Shown one piece after another: positions 1 to 7,462 of a DNA stretch of 42,709 nt. Source of the stretch: Bacillota bacterium (GTDB taxonomy: Bacteria; Bacillota; Clostridia; Lachnospirales; Lachnospiraceae); contig JAEYOQ010000040.1 in the NCBI GenBank assembly GCA_023411555.1, positions 1-42,709 on the forward strand. Reading direction: 5' to 3'. How positions within the stretch are numbered: position 1 is the first letter of the stretch; the number at the start of each line of letters is the position of its first letter. Below the pieces are notes generated by a model. It was not told where the DNA came from and did not search any database. It saw only the letters and a list, made by a program, of their open reading frames with translations. A program made the translations under genes and the position numbers.

Positions 1-65
1 CAAAGAATGAGATGCCAGAATTCTTGTCAAGGAAGTAGAAATATTATTTGAGATTATAGTAGGTG

Positions 66-97
66 GAATGCTGTAAAACTCATCATTTACAGCATTC
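66..97. repeat. 12-bp perfect inverted repeat, 8-base loop
   Basis: GAATGCTGTAAA (66-77) and TTTACAGCATTC (86-97) are exact reverse complements around ACTCATCA. The repeat overlaps the stop of the tnpB remnant. Neither strand has a U-tract after the stem, so it is not a convincing terminator. It may have formed when the IS66 element was truncated. Confidence 0.6.
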
Positions 98-181
98 TTC
101 TCGAATAACAATACTTCTCGGATAATCCGTATAGCCGCAGGCGATGTATACTTGTGAAAAGCAAGATGCGTCATTCAGCAT
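83..181 (-). pseudogene. Truncated IS66 TnpB remnant
   Basis: Only the first 32 codons of an IS66-type TnpB remain. The start ATG overlaps the end of the preceding tnpA gene in another frame, as is usual in IS66 elements. The peptide begins MLNDASCFSQVYIACGYTD, which fits the family N-terminus (MLND...KVYIA.GYTD). The reading then loses similarity and meets a stop at 83. TnpB is normally just over 100 residues and is followed by the large TnpC transposase; neither follows here. The ORF is below 60 codons. I read it as a decayed element that cannot transpose by itself. Confidence 0.7.
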
Positions 182-512
182 TAGTCACCGCTCTGATGGT
201 CGATTGTATAAGATGTTGTGGCGTTGAAGAATTGACGTTGATTGTAATGTGACCTATTGATATCGTGAGTTCCGTTGAGAATGAGGAATGGAAGGAAGAT
301 GGGAGACATTGATCTGGAACACGGACGAAGCTTGACTCTATAGAATCACATGCAGCCTCACGTACCTTCCGTAGCCAGTAGTAATAAGCATCCTTATTTA
401 TATTGTTCTGTTGGCACCAGTCTTTCACTTTCAAACCGCTGGACATACATTCCTGAACAAGAGCATTCCATTGGGCAAGTTTAACTTCCTTCGCTACTAA
501 TTGTGTATTCAT
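171..512 (-). CDS. tnpA: IS66-family accessory protein TnpA
   Basis: A 113-residue protein of the small IS66 TnpA type. These proteins accompany the TnpC transposase and have an N-terminal helix-turn-helix. The diagnostic part is residues 8-50, with W15, the G-L-x-V-K-D-W-C segment and the Y-Y-Y-W-L-R-K motif typical of the family. The remainder is poorly conserved. The gene ends by overlapping the truncated tnpB, so the element is an IS66 remnant. It sits downstream of cpsD in the same orientation, at the outer boundary of the capsule locus. An AGGAGG-like site (AAGGAGG) lies about 8 bases before the ATG. Confidence 0.75.
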   Translation of the reverse strand: MNTQLVAKEVKLAQWNALVQECMSSGLKVKDWCQQNNINKDAYYYWLRKVREAACDSIESSFVRVPDQCLPSSFHSSFSTELTISIGHITINVNSSTPQHLIQSTIRAVTNAE

Positions 513-537
513 GAGAACCTCCTTGGTAGATTCGTGT

Positions 538-571
538 AAAGTGTAAAAACTTGTACAACTTTTTACACTTT
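538..571. repeat. 34-bp near-perfect palindrome upstream of IS66 tnpA
   Basis: The arms AAAGTGTAAAAACTTGT (538-554) and ACAACTTTTTACACTTT (555-571) are complementary except for one C/C pair. The palindrome begins 25 bases before tnpA, between cpsD and the IS66 remnant. It could be the regulatory end or terminal repeat of the element. It could also be a weak terminator for plus-strand transcription, since TTTTT follows the arm on that strand. Confidence 0.5.
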
Positions 572-686
572 TTACGATATTATCTCATGAATAGAGCTTA
601 TCGGAAATGTACGCATGGTTTACCGTTTACTTGGAAATAAACTTCCAGGAGCTTTTTGTATCCTTATTAATATATTATGTTTGCTA

Positions 687-1385
687 TTACCGTCCATAGG
701 TTCCATAGTATTTTCCGTAATACTTCCCATAATACTTGCCGTAGTACCCATTCTTGTCCATCTGAACCTTATTCAGTACTGCGCCAAGTACCTTACAGTT
801 GGATTTCTCCAGCTGTTCCTTTACCGTCTGTGCGAAACGATAAGAGATCATATTCGATTCAATGATAAGAATAGCTCCATCACAGATTTGAGCTATGATC
901 GCACTATCTATAACAGATCCCAAGGGTGGTGTATCAATAATGATATAATCATAGATTTCTCTAAAGTGAGCAATCATTTCCATAAATCTTGCATGATTAA
1001 GAAGCTCTGCCGGATTTGGACAGGTAGCACCTGAAAATATAATATCCATTCCCTTAATATCGGACTGGTATACCACTTCCTCCAGTTTCTTCTCTCCGAT
1101 AAGATAATGGGTCAAACCTCCTTGGATCTCACCAACTTGATACCTTCCTATTAAGACGGATTTTCTCAAATCTGCATCAATTAAGATTACCTTCTTCCCT
1201 ACATCCGCTATGGAAGCTGCGAGGTTAAAGGATACACTGCTCTTACCCTCATTTGGCGTACAGCTTGTTAAAGCTATTACCTTAATATCATCACCGCAGA
1301 ATTGAATATTGGTCCTAAGGGTCTTATATGCTTCATTTGTTCTATAATCTAATGCCTGTCTTTTAGAAAATGATATGTTCTTCAT
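687..1385 (-). CDS. cpsD: CpsD/CapB-type tyrosine autokinase
   Basis: Cytoplasmic bacterial tyrosine kinase (BY-kinase) of 232 residues that works with the membrane activator CpsC to control capsule chain length and assembly. The Walker A segment is at residues 41-50 (P-N-E-G-K-S-S), the A' motif at 66-76 (VILIDADLRKS) and Walker B at 147-153 (YIIIDTP). The N-terminal E-A-Y-K-T-L-R-T segment is the usual oligomer contact. The C-terminus (214-230) is a tyrosine cluster made of YYGK repeats with nine Tyr, the expected autophosphorylation tail. The gene lies 5 bases after cpsC. It is last in the run from 5071, and I see no clear terminator after it. Confidence 0.93.
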   Translation of the reverse strand: MKNISFSKRQALDYRTNEAYKTLRTNIQFCGDDIKVIALTSCTPNEGKSSVSFNLAASIADVGKKVILIDADLRKSVLIGRYQVGEIQGGLTHYLIGEKKLEEVVYQSDIKGMDIIFSGATCPNPAELLNHARFMEMIAHFREIYDYIIIDTPPLGSVIDSAIIAQICDGAILIIESNMISYRFAQTVKEQLEKSNCKVLGAVLNKVQMDKNGYYGKYYGKYYGKYYGTYGR

Positions 1386-1390
1386 GCTTC

Positions 1391-2143
1391 TTACCTTTCT
1401 CCTTTCCTGGCAAGTGCCTTCTTCCTTCGTTGTTTGTTTTTATGGTTGCCACCTTTGTCCTTACTTTGTTCAACCGGAATTAAACCTAAGGTCGTTAGTC
1501 CAAGGTACTTCTCCACATCCTCCGAGGTCTTTAAGGTATCATCCATCAGGTGCAGAACAATAATGACACCCGACGATAAGACCGCTCCTACCAGTGCTGC
1601 TATAAGGATATTTTTCTTGATGTTCGGACTGGAGGGATAGGGTGAAGCATAGCCATCCTCCACGACAGTAGGCTCTGCCGTATCCATTATCTTGGCAATC
1701 TGTGTCTTGGATACGGAAGCGAATTCATCTACGATACGTTTTGCCATATAGGAATCCGGATACTCTACCTTTATCTCTAGAATTCTGGTATTCGAGGTAT
1801 TAGAAATCGTAATGATTCTAACTAGTTGTTCATAAGTCATATCCAGTTCAAGATTATCGATGACCTTCGTCACTACAGGACGGCTCTTAATCAAAACCAT
1901 GTAATCCTGGGTAAGCTGTGTTCCCAGCTGAATATCCGCCAGGCTAGTTATAGAGGTAGACTTTGTCAAGATATATAGCTTTGCTGTCGATTGATACATT
2001 GGGGTAATCAGGAAGCTACTGACTAAGCCCGCTCCGGATGCTAAGATCACCGCTGTTAAGAGAATAATCCATAATCTTGTCTTTAATAAATATAGCAACT
2101 CAATCAGATCAATTTCGATTTCATCATTGAAGTTCTTTTCCAT
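1391..2143 (-). CDS. cpsC: Capsule chain-length determinant / BY-kinase activator
   Basis: A Wzz/YveK/CpsC-family membrane protein of 250 residues. TM1 is about residues 24-44, followed by a long extracytoplasmic segment. The proline-rich motif S-P-Y-P-S-S-P (167-173) comes before TM2 at about 178-198, the classic Wzz layout. The cytoplasmic tail (199-250) is very basic and carries the segment that activates the separately encoded kinase. In Gram-positives Wzz and kinase are split between CpsC and CpsD, as here. Start at the ATG about 10 bases after cpsB, preceded by AAGGAGC. Confidence 0.9.
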   Translation of the reverse strand: MEKNFNDEIEIDLIELLYLLKTRLWIILLTAVILASGAGLVSSFLITPMYQSTAKLYILTKSTSITSLADIQLGTQLTQDYMVLIKSRPVVTKVIDNLELDMTYEQLVRIITISNTSNTRILEIKVEYPDSYMAKRIVDEFASVSKTQIAKIMDTAEPTVVEDGYASPYPSSPNIKKNILIAALVGAVLSSGVIIVLHLMDDTLKTSEDVEKYLGLTTLGLIPVEQSKDKGGNHKNKQRRKKALARKGER

Positions 2144-2154
2144 GTCAAGCTCCT

Positions 2155-2898
2155 TTATATATAAGTGTTTTCTAGTACTTTGAAAGGATTTTCATTAAAG
2201 ATCCGATTCAATACTTCTTCATCGCACTTCTTATGTAATTGTTTCCAGGCTCTTGCCATCATTGGAACTCTTACCTTGTCATCGTGACAATCACTTCCGA
2301 GAAAATGTATCAAACCCTGATCTACCAGTTTTCTATGATATTTTGCATTCGAATCCAGTAGACCACCAATCAAACTGCTGCCATTCATCTGAAGATAGCA
2401 TCCCAGATTAATTAACTCTTCTACCTTAGTCCTATTTCTATGTAAACAGCCATATCGTTCTATATGCGCAACAATAGGCAGATAGCCTGCGCTAATCATA
2501 CCAGATAGTCCCCGGAACATATTATTAAAGGCTTCCCTTGGGGAGAACTCTACTAAGATATATCTGGAATCTGCCAAAGTGAGTGCCTCTCCTGCTTTGA
2601 TTGCTTCCAGTACAGACTCACTATAATAGATCTCATTGCCGGGTAATATTCGCATATTCGGATTAATCTTCATAGCCTCCTTCTGAACCTCGTTACATAG
2701 AGACCTTAGCTGTTCAGCAGGAATATTCTTGGCCCCCGCCATATAATGGGGTGTTGCGATGATTGTCGTTATACCCTCCGCATAAGCGATCCCCAGCATC
2801 CTGATTGTCTCCTCAATATTTCTCGAACCATCATCTACCCCCGGGAGGATATGCGAATGAAGATCAACAAAACCATTAACCATACTCTTCTCTTCCAT
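2155..2898 (-). CDS. cpsB: PHP-domain protein-tyrosine phosphatase
   Basis: CpsB/YwqE-type manganese-dependent phosphatase of 247 residues that dephosphorylates the CpsD Tyr tail. The PHP metal ligands are visible: D-L-H-S-H at 12-16, the P-G-V-D-D-G loop at 19-24, A-T-P-H-Y, V-A-H-I-E-R-Y and G-S-D-C-H-D near the C-terminus. It is the first of the cpsB-cpsC-cpsD run. The annotated ATG is 5 bases after the stop of the upstream membrane-protein gene, with AGGA just before it. The in-frame ATG at 2883 is an alternative start, 5 residues shorter. Confidence 0.92.
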   Translation of the reverse strand: MEEKSMVNGFVDLHSHILPGVDDGSRNIEETIRMLGIAYAEGITTIIATPHYMAGAKNIPAEQLRSLCNEVQKEAMKINPNMRILPGNEIYYSESVLEAIKAGEALTLADSRYILVEFSPREAFNNMFRGLSGMISAGYLPIVAHIERYGCLHRNRTKVEELINLGCYLQMNGSSLIGGLLDSNAKYHRKLVDQGLIHFLGSDCHDDKVRVPMMARAWKQLHKKCDEEVLNRIFNENPFKVLENTYI

Positions 2899-2903
2899 AA
2901 TTC

Positions 2904-3758
2904 CTAATTATTTTTCATTCTGTTCTTAAGATAACTTACCAACGACATCAGAATCAGTGATAATACAAAGCCCATACCACCGATATAGACAAATATAACG
3001 ATACTCCAATGAAGATACTCAATCAAAAAGCTATGATAATATGCCGGCTGAGCGCTGATACCCAGGTAAGGCTTGGTTATTAAGAGATACCCAGCCATTG
3101 AAGAAATCAAGATAGAAGCAGACATCAAGGCATATGTAATATAACGAATACCGCGATGGATATAGCTATTGCGGTAGATTCTCAGCAAGAGATAGCACAA
3201 GGAACCGACCAGTAATATCATTATGGGCATTCCATAGAGAAGGCCCTTAACATAATTCGACCTGTATGCTGCTATTGTTATAAGAATAGGTAGGTCGATT
3301 GCGTCTTTATAATCCTGCTCAATTGTTTGAAGCAAATTCTCCAGACTGGATGTCAGCTGGTCCGGCTCCACACCCTTTGCCATCAGATATTGCCTCAGAT
3401 TACGATCAAGAGTCTCTTTCAACTTTTCTGTCTTAAGTGGTGTAGCTTCGGTGTTCAGTATAGCATTATGATAGCCTTTACCGGTGATATACACTCTCTC
3501 CAAGGTGATAGCCTCCTCCAGTACTGATGCTGGAAAACCTGCCGCTTCTATATCACGACTTGCTCTATCGTACAATGCCTCGTATACCTCTCTATAATAA
3601 TTACTTTTATCCAGATTACGAATAACACCCTGTCTATTCAATAGGCCGATGCCTATCCCCGAACAGATGAATAAGACAACAAAGATCAAGGTCAGAATAA
3701 ATGAATAGATACAGCTAATCAGCCGTTTTGCCATTGCCTTTTTAGTCTTCAGACTCAT
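2904..3758 (-). CDS. Unrecognised polytopic membrane protein
   Basis: I do not recognise this 284-residue protein. After a basic N-terminus it has one TM (about residues 13-38). A mostly helical segment of about 130 residues follows, probably extracytoplasmic. Three or four further TMs fill the second half, and the tail is basic (KNRMKNN). I chose the ATG at 3758 because AGGAGG (3768-3773) lies 9 bases upstream. The longer reading (to 3824) would overlap the sortase by 83 bases. The gene overlaps the sortase stop by 17 bases and is followed at once by cpsB, so it is probably co-translated with both. A role in capsule or sortase function is inferred from position only. Confidence 0.7.
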   Translation of the reverse strand: MSLKTKKAMAKRLISCIYSFILTLIFVVLFICSGIGIGLLNRQGVIRNLDKSNYYREVYEALYDRASRDIEAAGFPASVLEEAITLERVYITGKGYHNAILNTEATPLKTEKLKETLDRNLRQYLMAKGVEPDQLTSSLENLLQTIEQDYKDAIDLPILITIAAYRSNYVKGLLYGMPIMILLVGSLCYLLLRIYRNSYIHRGIRYITYALMSASILISSMAGYLLITKPYLGISAQPAYYHSFLIEYLHWSIVIFVYIGGMGFVLSLILMSLVSYLKNRMKNN

Positions 3759-4422
3759 CCATTTGCTCCTCCTGTACTTCTGCTGTATCTGACAATCGCT
3801 TACCATAGACAAAGTACCGGTCATTTCTCGTTCCTAGTAATTGTCCGAAAGGATAACAGGTATATAGTATCAGCCCTTCCTCCTTCTGAGAGAGATCATA
3901 GGCAGAACTATCATCCTTATCTGCAACTCTGGTATAGGTAATACCATAGTAATAATCCTTATCCTCCATAACAACCTTTATTACATCGCCAACAGCAATT
4001 CTCTCCAGAGGAGCGAAGAAGGTGGTATCATGTGCACTAACCAGAATCACCTTACCTTGTCCTGGGAGACCACTCCCTTGGTAGTGTCCGGCTCCTTTTA
4101 GAAGAATCTCCTTACTATCACCTTCATACAAGGGTGCGGACAATGCCACTCGCTCGCATTCTATTATTCCTATTCTTGCTTCTTCAACAACAATCCGCCC
4201 TTCGCCCTGAATCGAATTGTCGCCTTCTTCAATCAGCAAGGATATATCGGTGCTATTCGCCTTCAAATCCATCGGTGCTCCCATATAGATTAGCATATTA
4301 CCGGTTCCGATGATATAAGCAGCGACTTGTGAGCCTCCGATGTATAGAACAATTGCCCCTAGTACTGTGAATAAGGTTATCATCTTTATGTATATCAATA
4401 TTCTTTTATTGTGATTACTCAT
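3742..4422 (-). CDS. Class-D-like sortase
   Basis: Membrane-anchored transpeptidase of 226 residues that cleaves sorting signals on exported proteins. An N-terminal TM spans about 12-30 and the catalytic domain about 85-212. The triad is visible: His131 in L-V-S-A-H-D, Cys189 in L-I-L-Y-T-C-Y (the TLxTC motif) and Arg202 in N-D-R-Y-F-V-Y-G. The short domain and the G-S-G-L-P-G-Q-G lead-in resemble class D enzymes. The start overlaps the stop of the acidic membrane protein by 8 bases, so the two are translationally coupled. No protein in the window has a canonical LPxTG signal; the neighbour's ITETG is the nearest candidate. Confidence 0.87.
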   Translation of the reverse strand: MSNHNKRILIYIKMITLFTVLGAIVLYIGGSQVAAYIIGTGNMLIYMGAPMDLKANSTDISLLIEEGDNSIQGEGRIVVEEARIGIIECERVALSAPLYEGDSKEILLKGAGHYQGSGLPGQGKVILVSAHDTTFFAPLERIAVGDVIKVVMEDKDYYYGITYTRVADKDDSSAYDLSQKEEGLILYTCYPFGQLLGTRNDRYFVYGKRLSDTAEVQEEQMDESED

Positions 4423-5071
4423 CGCTTTGAGCGAAGTAGTCCAGACGAATTGTTGCTATAAATCCTAATATCATAAAAATAAATATCCCCACTATCACGT
4501 ATAATGTATGATTCATACTAAATCCCGTCTCTGTAATAATCGATTCATCCGAAACTACGTCCTGATTAGCTAGCTTCTCCGTCTCTCTCTCTGGGATGAC
4601 CTCAAAAAGCTTCTCGATCTCTTCCGGTTTCACGGACACGATATCTTCTGCGTCCTCCCTGTTAGCCACCTTCGGTGTAAGCTCCGGAAGCGGTGCCTGA
4701 GAAGGTTCTTCCTTCGCTGTACTTGATTGCTCTGGTGTCGTCAGCTCTGTCTCTGCTTCCCTCTCTGGCTTTTGCTCCTCTACAGGAACCAGGTATCCCT
4801 CTAGTACCCCTTGCTCGATGCTGTCATAGGCTGTCTGAAGGGCTTTGTCTCTCTGTTCAGCTGTTATATCCACATCGTCCTGACTTAGATAAGACGTCAG
4901 CTGATCGATATACTTCGATAATACTCGGTATTCCTTGCCCTGGTACACATAGACCTTCTTCGCTTCCGCAATCACCTGCAGCTCATATTCATTCAGATCT
5001 CCGGCATATACACCAGCAGATGGGAGTAAACAGCAAAAAACGAAAGTAATAATAAATATTACTCTCTTCAT
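4415..5071 (-). CDS. Acidic secreted protein with C-terminal membrane anchor
   Basis: A 218-residue exported protein of unknown function. It has an N-terminal signal peptide (cleavage probably after V-Y-A, about residue 23) and a folded-looking segment to about residue 90. A long Glu/Pro/Thr-rich acidic stretch follows, then a C-terminal TM near residues 189-208 and a short tail with only one Arg. I-T-E-T-G stands just before the TM, where a cell-wall sorting signal would be. Three ATGs in a row open the frame. AGGGGG directly precedes the first, so the third (5071) has the proper spacing. The gene is coupled to the sortase. It may be a sortase substrate or partner, recalling acidic surface proteins paired with class D sortases; that link is inferred. 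Confidence 0.7.
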   Translation of the reverse strand: MKRVIFIITFVFCCLLPSAGVYAGDLNEYELQVIAEAKKVYVYQGKEYRVLSKYIDQLTSYLSQDDVDITAEQRDKALQTAYDSIEQGVLEGYLVPVEEQKPEREAETELTTPEQSSTAKEEPSQAPLPELTPKVANREDAEDIVSVKPEEIEKLFEVIPERETEKLANQDVVSDESIITETGFSMNHTLYVIVGIFIFMILGFIATIRLDYFAQSDE

Positions 5072-5090
5072 CATCATCCCCCTAGTATAA

Positions 5091-5127
5091 CCAAAGGATT
5101 TTCCGCAGATTGCGAAAAATCCTTTGG
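5091..5127 (-). terminator. 17-bp hairpin between Big_2 gene and sortase operon
   Basis: The arms at 5091-5107 and 5111-5127 pair over 17 positions with a three-base loop. The single irregular position is G-U in minus-strand RNA but a mismatch on the plus strand, so the fold favours the minus transcript. What follows (UUAUACU) is a poor U-tract. The hairpin ends 14 bases before the AGGGGGATGATGATG start region. It may be a leaky terminator or stability element that lowers expression of the sortase/cps genes relative to the Big_2 gene. Confidence 0.5.
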
Positions 5128-5159
5128 GAAATTAAATATTATATATGCTTTTGTAGATA

Positions 5160-6941
5160 TTAGAATTCCGGTGTAAAGGTAAGGCCTGAGATATCAGTTT
5201 CAACATCTAAGACGTTACTACTAACCTTGGATACTGTAATGTACTTGTTACCACCTCTGATGGTAAAGCTACCAGTCTTTTGAGCAAGGTTAATGGTATT
5301 TAAAGTAACTGTATATTCTCTACCATCGAATAATCCCATAGGTGTAGTGACCAGAGTGATGGTTCTGGAATCGCCACTTGCTGCCGATGCATGAATCACA
5401 TACTCGTTACCTGCTATACCATAGGTCCTAGTAACTTCATTGCTAGCCAGCCACTTACTATGAGAATCCGTATCATCCAGGAATCTGAGGAGTACAGCCA
5501 ACATATCACCGTCTACACTAATCTCTGCAATATAGTTAATCTTAACTCTTGAGATTGAAGTAATCGGTCTGTTCAATGTATATCTTGTCTTACCGTCAAC
5601 ACGGGTAACAGTATAAGGTGCATTAACTGGTGTGTCGGTACCTCCACCACCACCGCCACCGCCACCGGTAATGGGAGCTGAAGGAGTAGGAGTGGTTCCT
5701 GTGATAGGCGTGCCCTTCACATCTACCTTCTCCTGTGTTGATCCGGTACCCACAGTAACACTAATTGTTACATCACCTGTTATAGTAGGAACGTTTTCTT
5801 TCTTATCTACCGCGATCGTTGTCTTCTCAGCACCCTTCTCAAGAGTAAGGTTTGCCTTCGCACTAGCGGTTACATCCAAGGGAACACTGGTAGTAACTTT
5901 TGCGCCTTCTGCTTTGATCTCAACCGGGATAGGATTCTTTGATTCTCCTTCAATCTTAAGATCAGCCGCACTCATCATAACGATACCAGTTATCTCGCCA
6001 TTACTGTTCTTAATGGTAACCTTCGCACCAGCAGCGGTTATCTCAATCGAAACGGATGCATCCTTCGATACTTCGATACTTGCTGAGAAGGATCTGATGA
6101 TCAGCTTGTTGCCCTTGGCATTCTCATGATAGGTAGAAGGTGCTACCTGATAGATCTCAACAGCCTTGAATACACCATTATTGTAAACATCAGCATTCGG
6201 AGCATCAACTGCCAGAGTTACATTCTTATAATTGCCTTCCGGAATTGTGAAGGTAACTGAATTATTGGTTCTTAAAGTAATCTTTGATACTTTTGCCTTC
6301 AGCAGTTCTTCTAACTCTGCCTGAGTTGCTACTGAACCATCTTCGTCATAAATCTTGATTGTCACTGAGTCTGACTGACCGCTGACTGTTGTACCTGTTA
6401 TCGTAACTGTACCCACCTTTAAAGCAGTGAACTTACCATTCTTATCTGGCTTCGCGATGGAAGTGTCGCTACTTGTCCAAGTAGTAACATCGTTGGAGGT
6501 AAAGGGTGTCAGGGTTCTATTCAAATCATAGGTCTGACCCTTAAGTAAAACAGACACCTTATTCTTAATCGCAAATTCCTTTGCGCCAGCTATTACCTTA
6601 ACCTTAGAAGTAAGTACTATTTCTTTCTTATCAGGTGTTTTTACTGTACAGGTAATCACTACATCGCCTCTGGACTTACCTTTTACAAGACCTGACTTGT
6701 TAACGGTAGCAATCTTCTCGTTGCTACTAGTCCATACATAAGTGGAACCCTTAATCTTATTCTTAATGTTCAAATCATAAGAGCCCTTAACCAGTATATT
6801 CACTGATTTCTTAGATAATGTTGGAGCCTTTGCAGCCTGAGCAGTATAGGTAGGTATGATTGCTACGGCTAATAGCACCATAACTGCTACGAATACTTTT
6901 GCTACTGCAGCTCGCCAAGTGTTGGAAATTCTGCTTAACAT
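5160..6941 (-). CDS. Secreted Big_2 Ig-like surface protein (593 aa)
   Basis: Exported surface protein. The signal peptide covers about 1-37 (cleavage near A-Q-A). Two Big_2-type Ig-like repeats lie at about 40-118 and 124-198, each with the W-T-S-S-(D/N)-x-x-I-A motif and a G-x-V-x-I-T strand. A Thr/Val/Ala-rich region of repeated short strands (about 200-410) looks beta-solenoid-like. Then come a TPTP linker with nine consecutive Gly (426-434) and a C-terminal beta-rich domain of about 159 residues. There is no LPxTG motif, C-terminal TM or SLH domain, so its attachment is unknown. It is a clear N-terminal paralogue of the 1324-residue protein at 30291. AAGGAG lies well placed before the ATG, and its own promoter is at 7039. 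Confidence 0.85.
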   Translation of the reverse strand: MLSRISNTWRAAVAKVFVAVMVLLAVAIIPTYTAQAAKAPTLSKKSVNILVKGSYDLNIKNKIKGSTYVWTSSNEKIATVNKSGLVKGKSRGDVVITCTVKTPDKKEIVLTSKVKVIAGAKEFAIKNKVSVLLKGQTYDLNRTLTPFTSNDVTTWTSSDTSIAKPDKNGKFTALKVGTVTITGTTVSGQSDSVTIKIYDEDGSVATQAELEELLKAKVSKITLRTNNSVTFTIPEGNYKNVTLAVDAPNADVYNNGVFKAVEIYQVAPSTYHENAKGNKLIIRSFSASIEVSKDASVSIEITAAGAKVTIKNSNGEITGIVMMSAADLKIEGESKNPIPVEIKAEGAKVTTSVPLDVTASAKANLTLEKGAEKTTIAVDKKENVPTITGDVTISVTVGTGSTQEKVDVKGTPITGTTPTPSAPITGGGGGGGGGTDTPVNAPYTVTRVDGKTRYTLNRPITSISRVKINYIAEISVDGDMLAVLLRFLDDTDSHSKWLASNEVTRTYGIAGNEYVIHASAASGDSRTITLVTTPMGLFDGREYTVTLNTINLAQKTGSFTIRGGNKYITVSKVSSNVLDVETDISGLTFTPEF

Positions 6942-7038
6942 GATATCCTCTCCTTAATAATAAATATTTTACATTCGGTATCCTCGGAGCTTCCCCGCTG
7001 AAACTGTATATCTCTGACAATCATGCGTCATTTATTAC

Positions 7039-7067
7039 ATAATAATTGGAAGCCGAGGAAAAGTCAA
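7039..7067 (-). promoter_or_regulatory. Sigma-A promoter for the 593-aa Big_2 gene
   Basis: On the minus strand, TTGACT (7062-7067) and TATTAT (7039-7044) are separated by exactly 17 bases. The implied start of transcription lies about 90 bases before the ATG. The leader contains a small hairpin (CGGGG-AAG-CUCCG). The -35 box and spacer length match the promoter of the paralogous gene at 34311. Confidence 0.75.
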
Positions 7068-7462
7068 GGCATATTTGTATGTATATGTAAATTAATCTCA
7101 CGTTCTTCCAATTGGGTAATAATCCTCACCACTCCTTTCATATAGCCGTTTCTGGCTGTTAACGCCACCTCTAGCTCCATTCAGTCAATTGAAACGATGT
7201 GAGTCAAAACATATTCTATCAGCAACTAAAGTTACATCTACACTATAGCCAAATATTGTTTAATAATACTTTAACCAGTTTTGTAACAGGAACAAAACAT
7301 GTATTCTCTCTTTGGACACTCCTAGGAACAGTTGGCTTCGATATTCTGTTTTAATAGCACACTAGGTCCAGCATTAATAATATCCGTATTGATTCATAAT
7401 CGGATTACCAGATACCCAGTAACCAATGTACCAAAATACGTAACTGTGTATTTATGTAAATA
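7068..7462. other. Intergenic stretch between EPS operon end and Big_2 promoter
   Basis: About 395 AT-rich bases without a supportable gene. A short inverted repeat (ATCCG...CGGAT, around 7388-7411) lies after the last EPS gene but has no U-tract. I see no intrinsic terminator, so the EPS transcript might continue into the Big_2 gene. The plus-strand ORF beginning at 7332 overlaps the end of the epimerase gene and shows no recognisable features. Confidence 0.5.

Noticed and set aside
615..1034. 139-residue plus-strand ORF with hydrophobic N-terminus
   Set aside because: It lies opposite cpsD, whose kinase motifs are complete; the hydrophobic stretch reflects the antisense of the Tyr/Gly repeats.
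5632..6129. 165-residue plus-strand ORF starting with a poly-proline run
   Set aside because: It is antisense to the poly-glycine linker and beta-rich region of the 593-residue Big_2 gene, with no recognisable domain.
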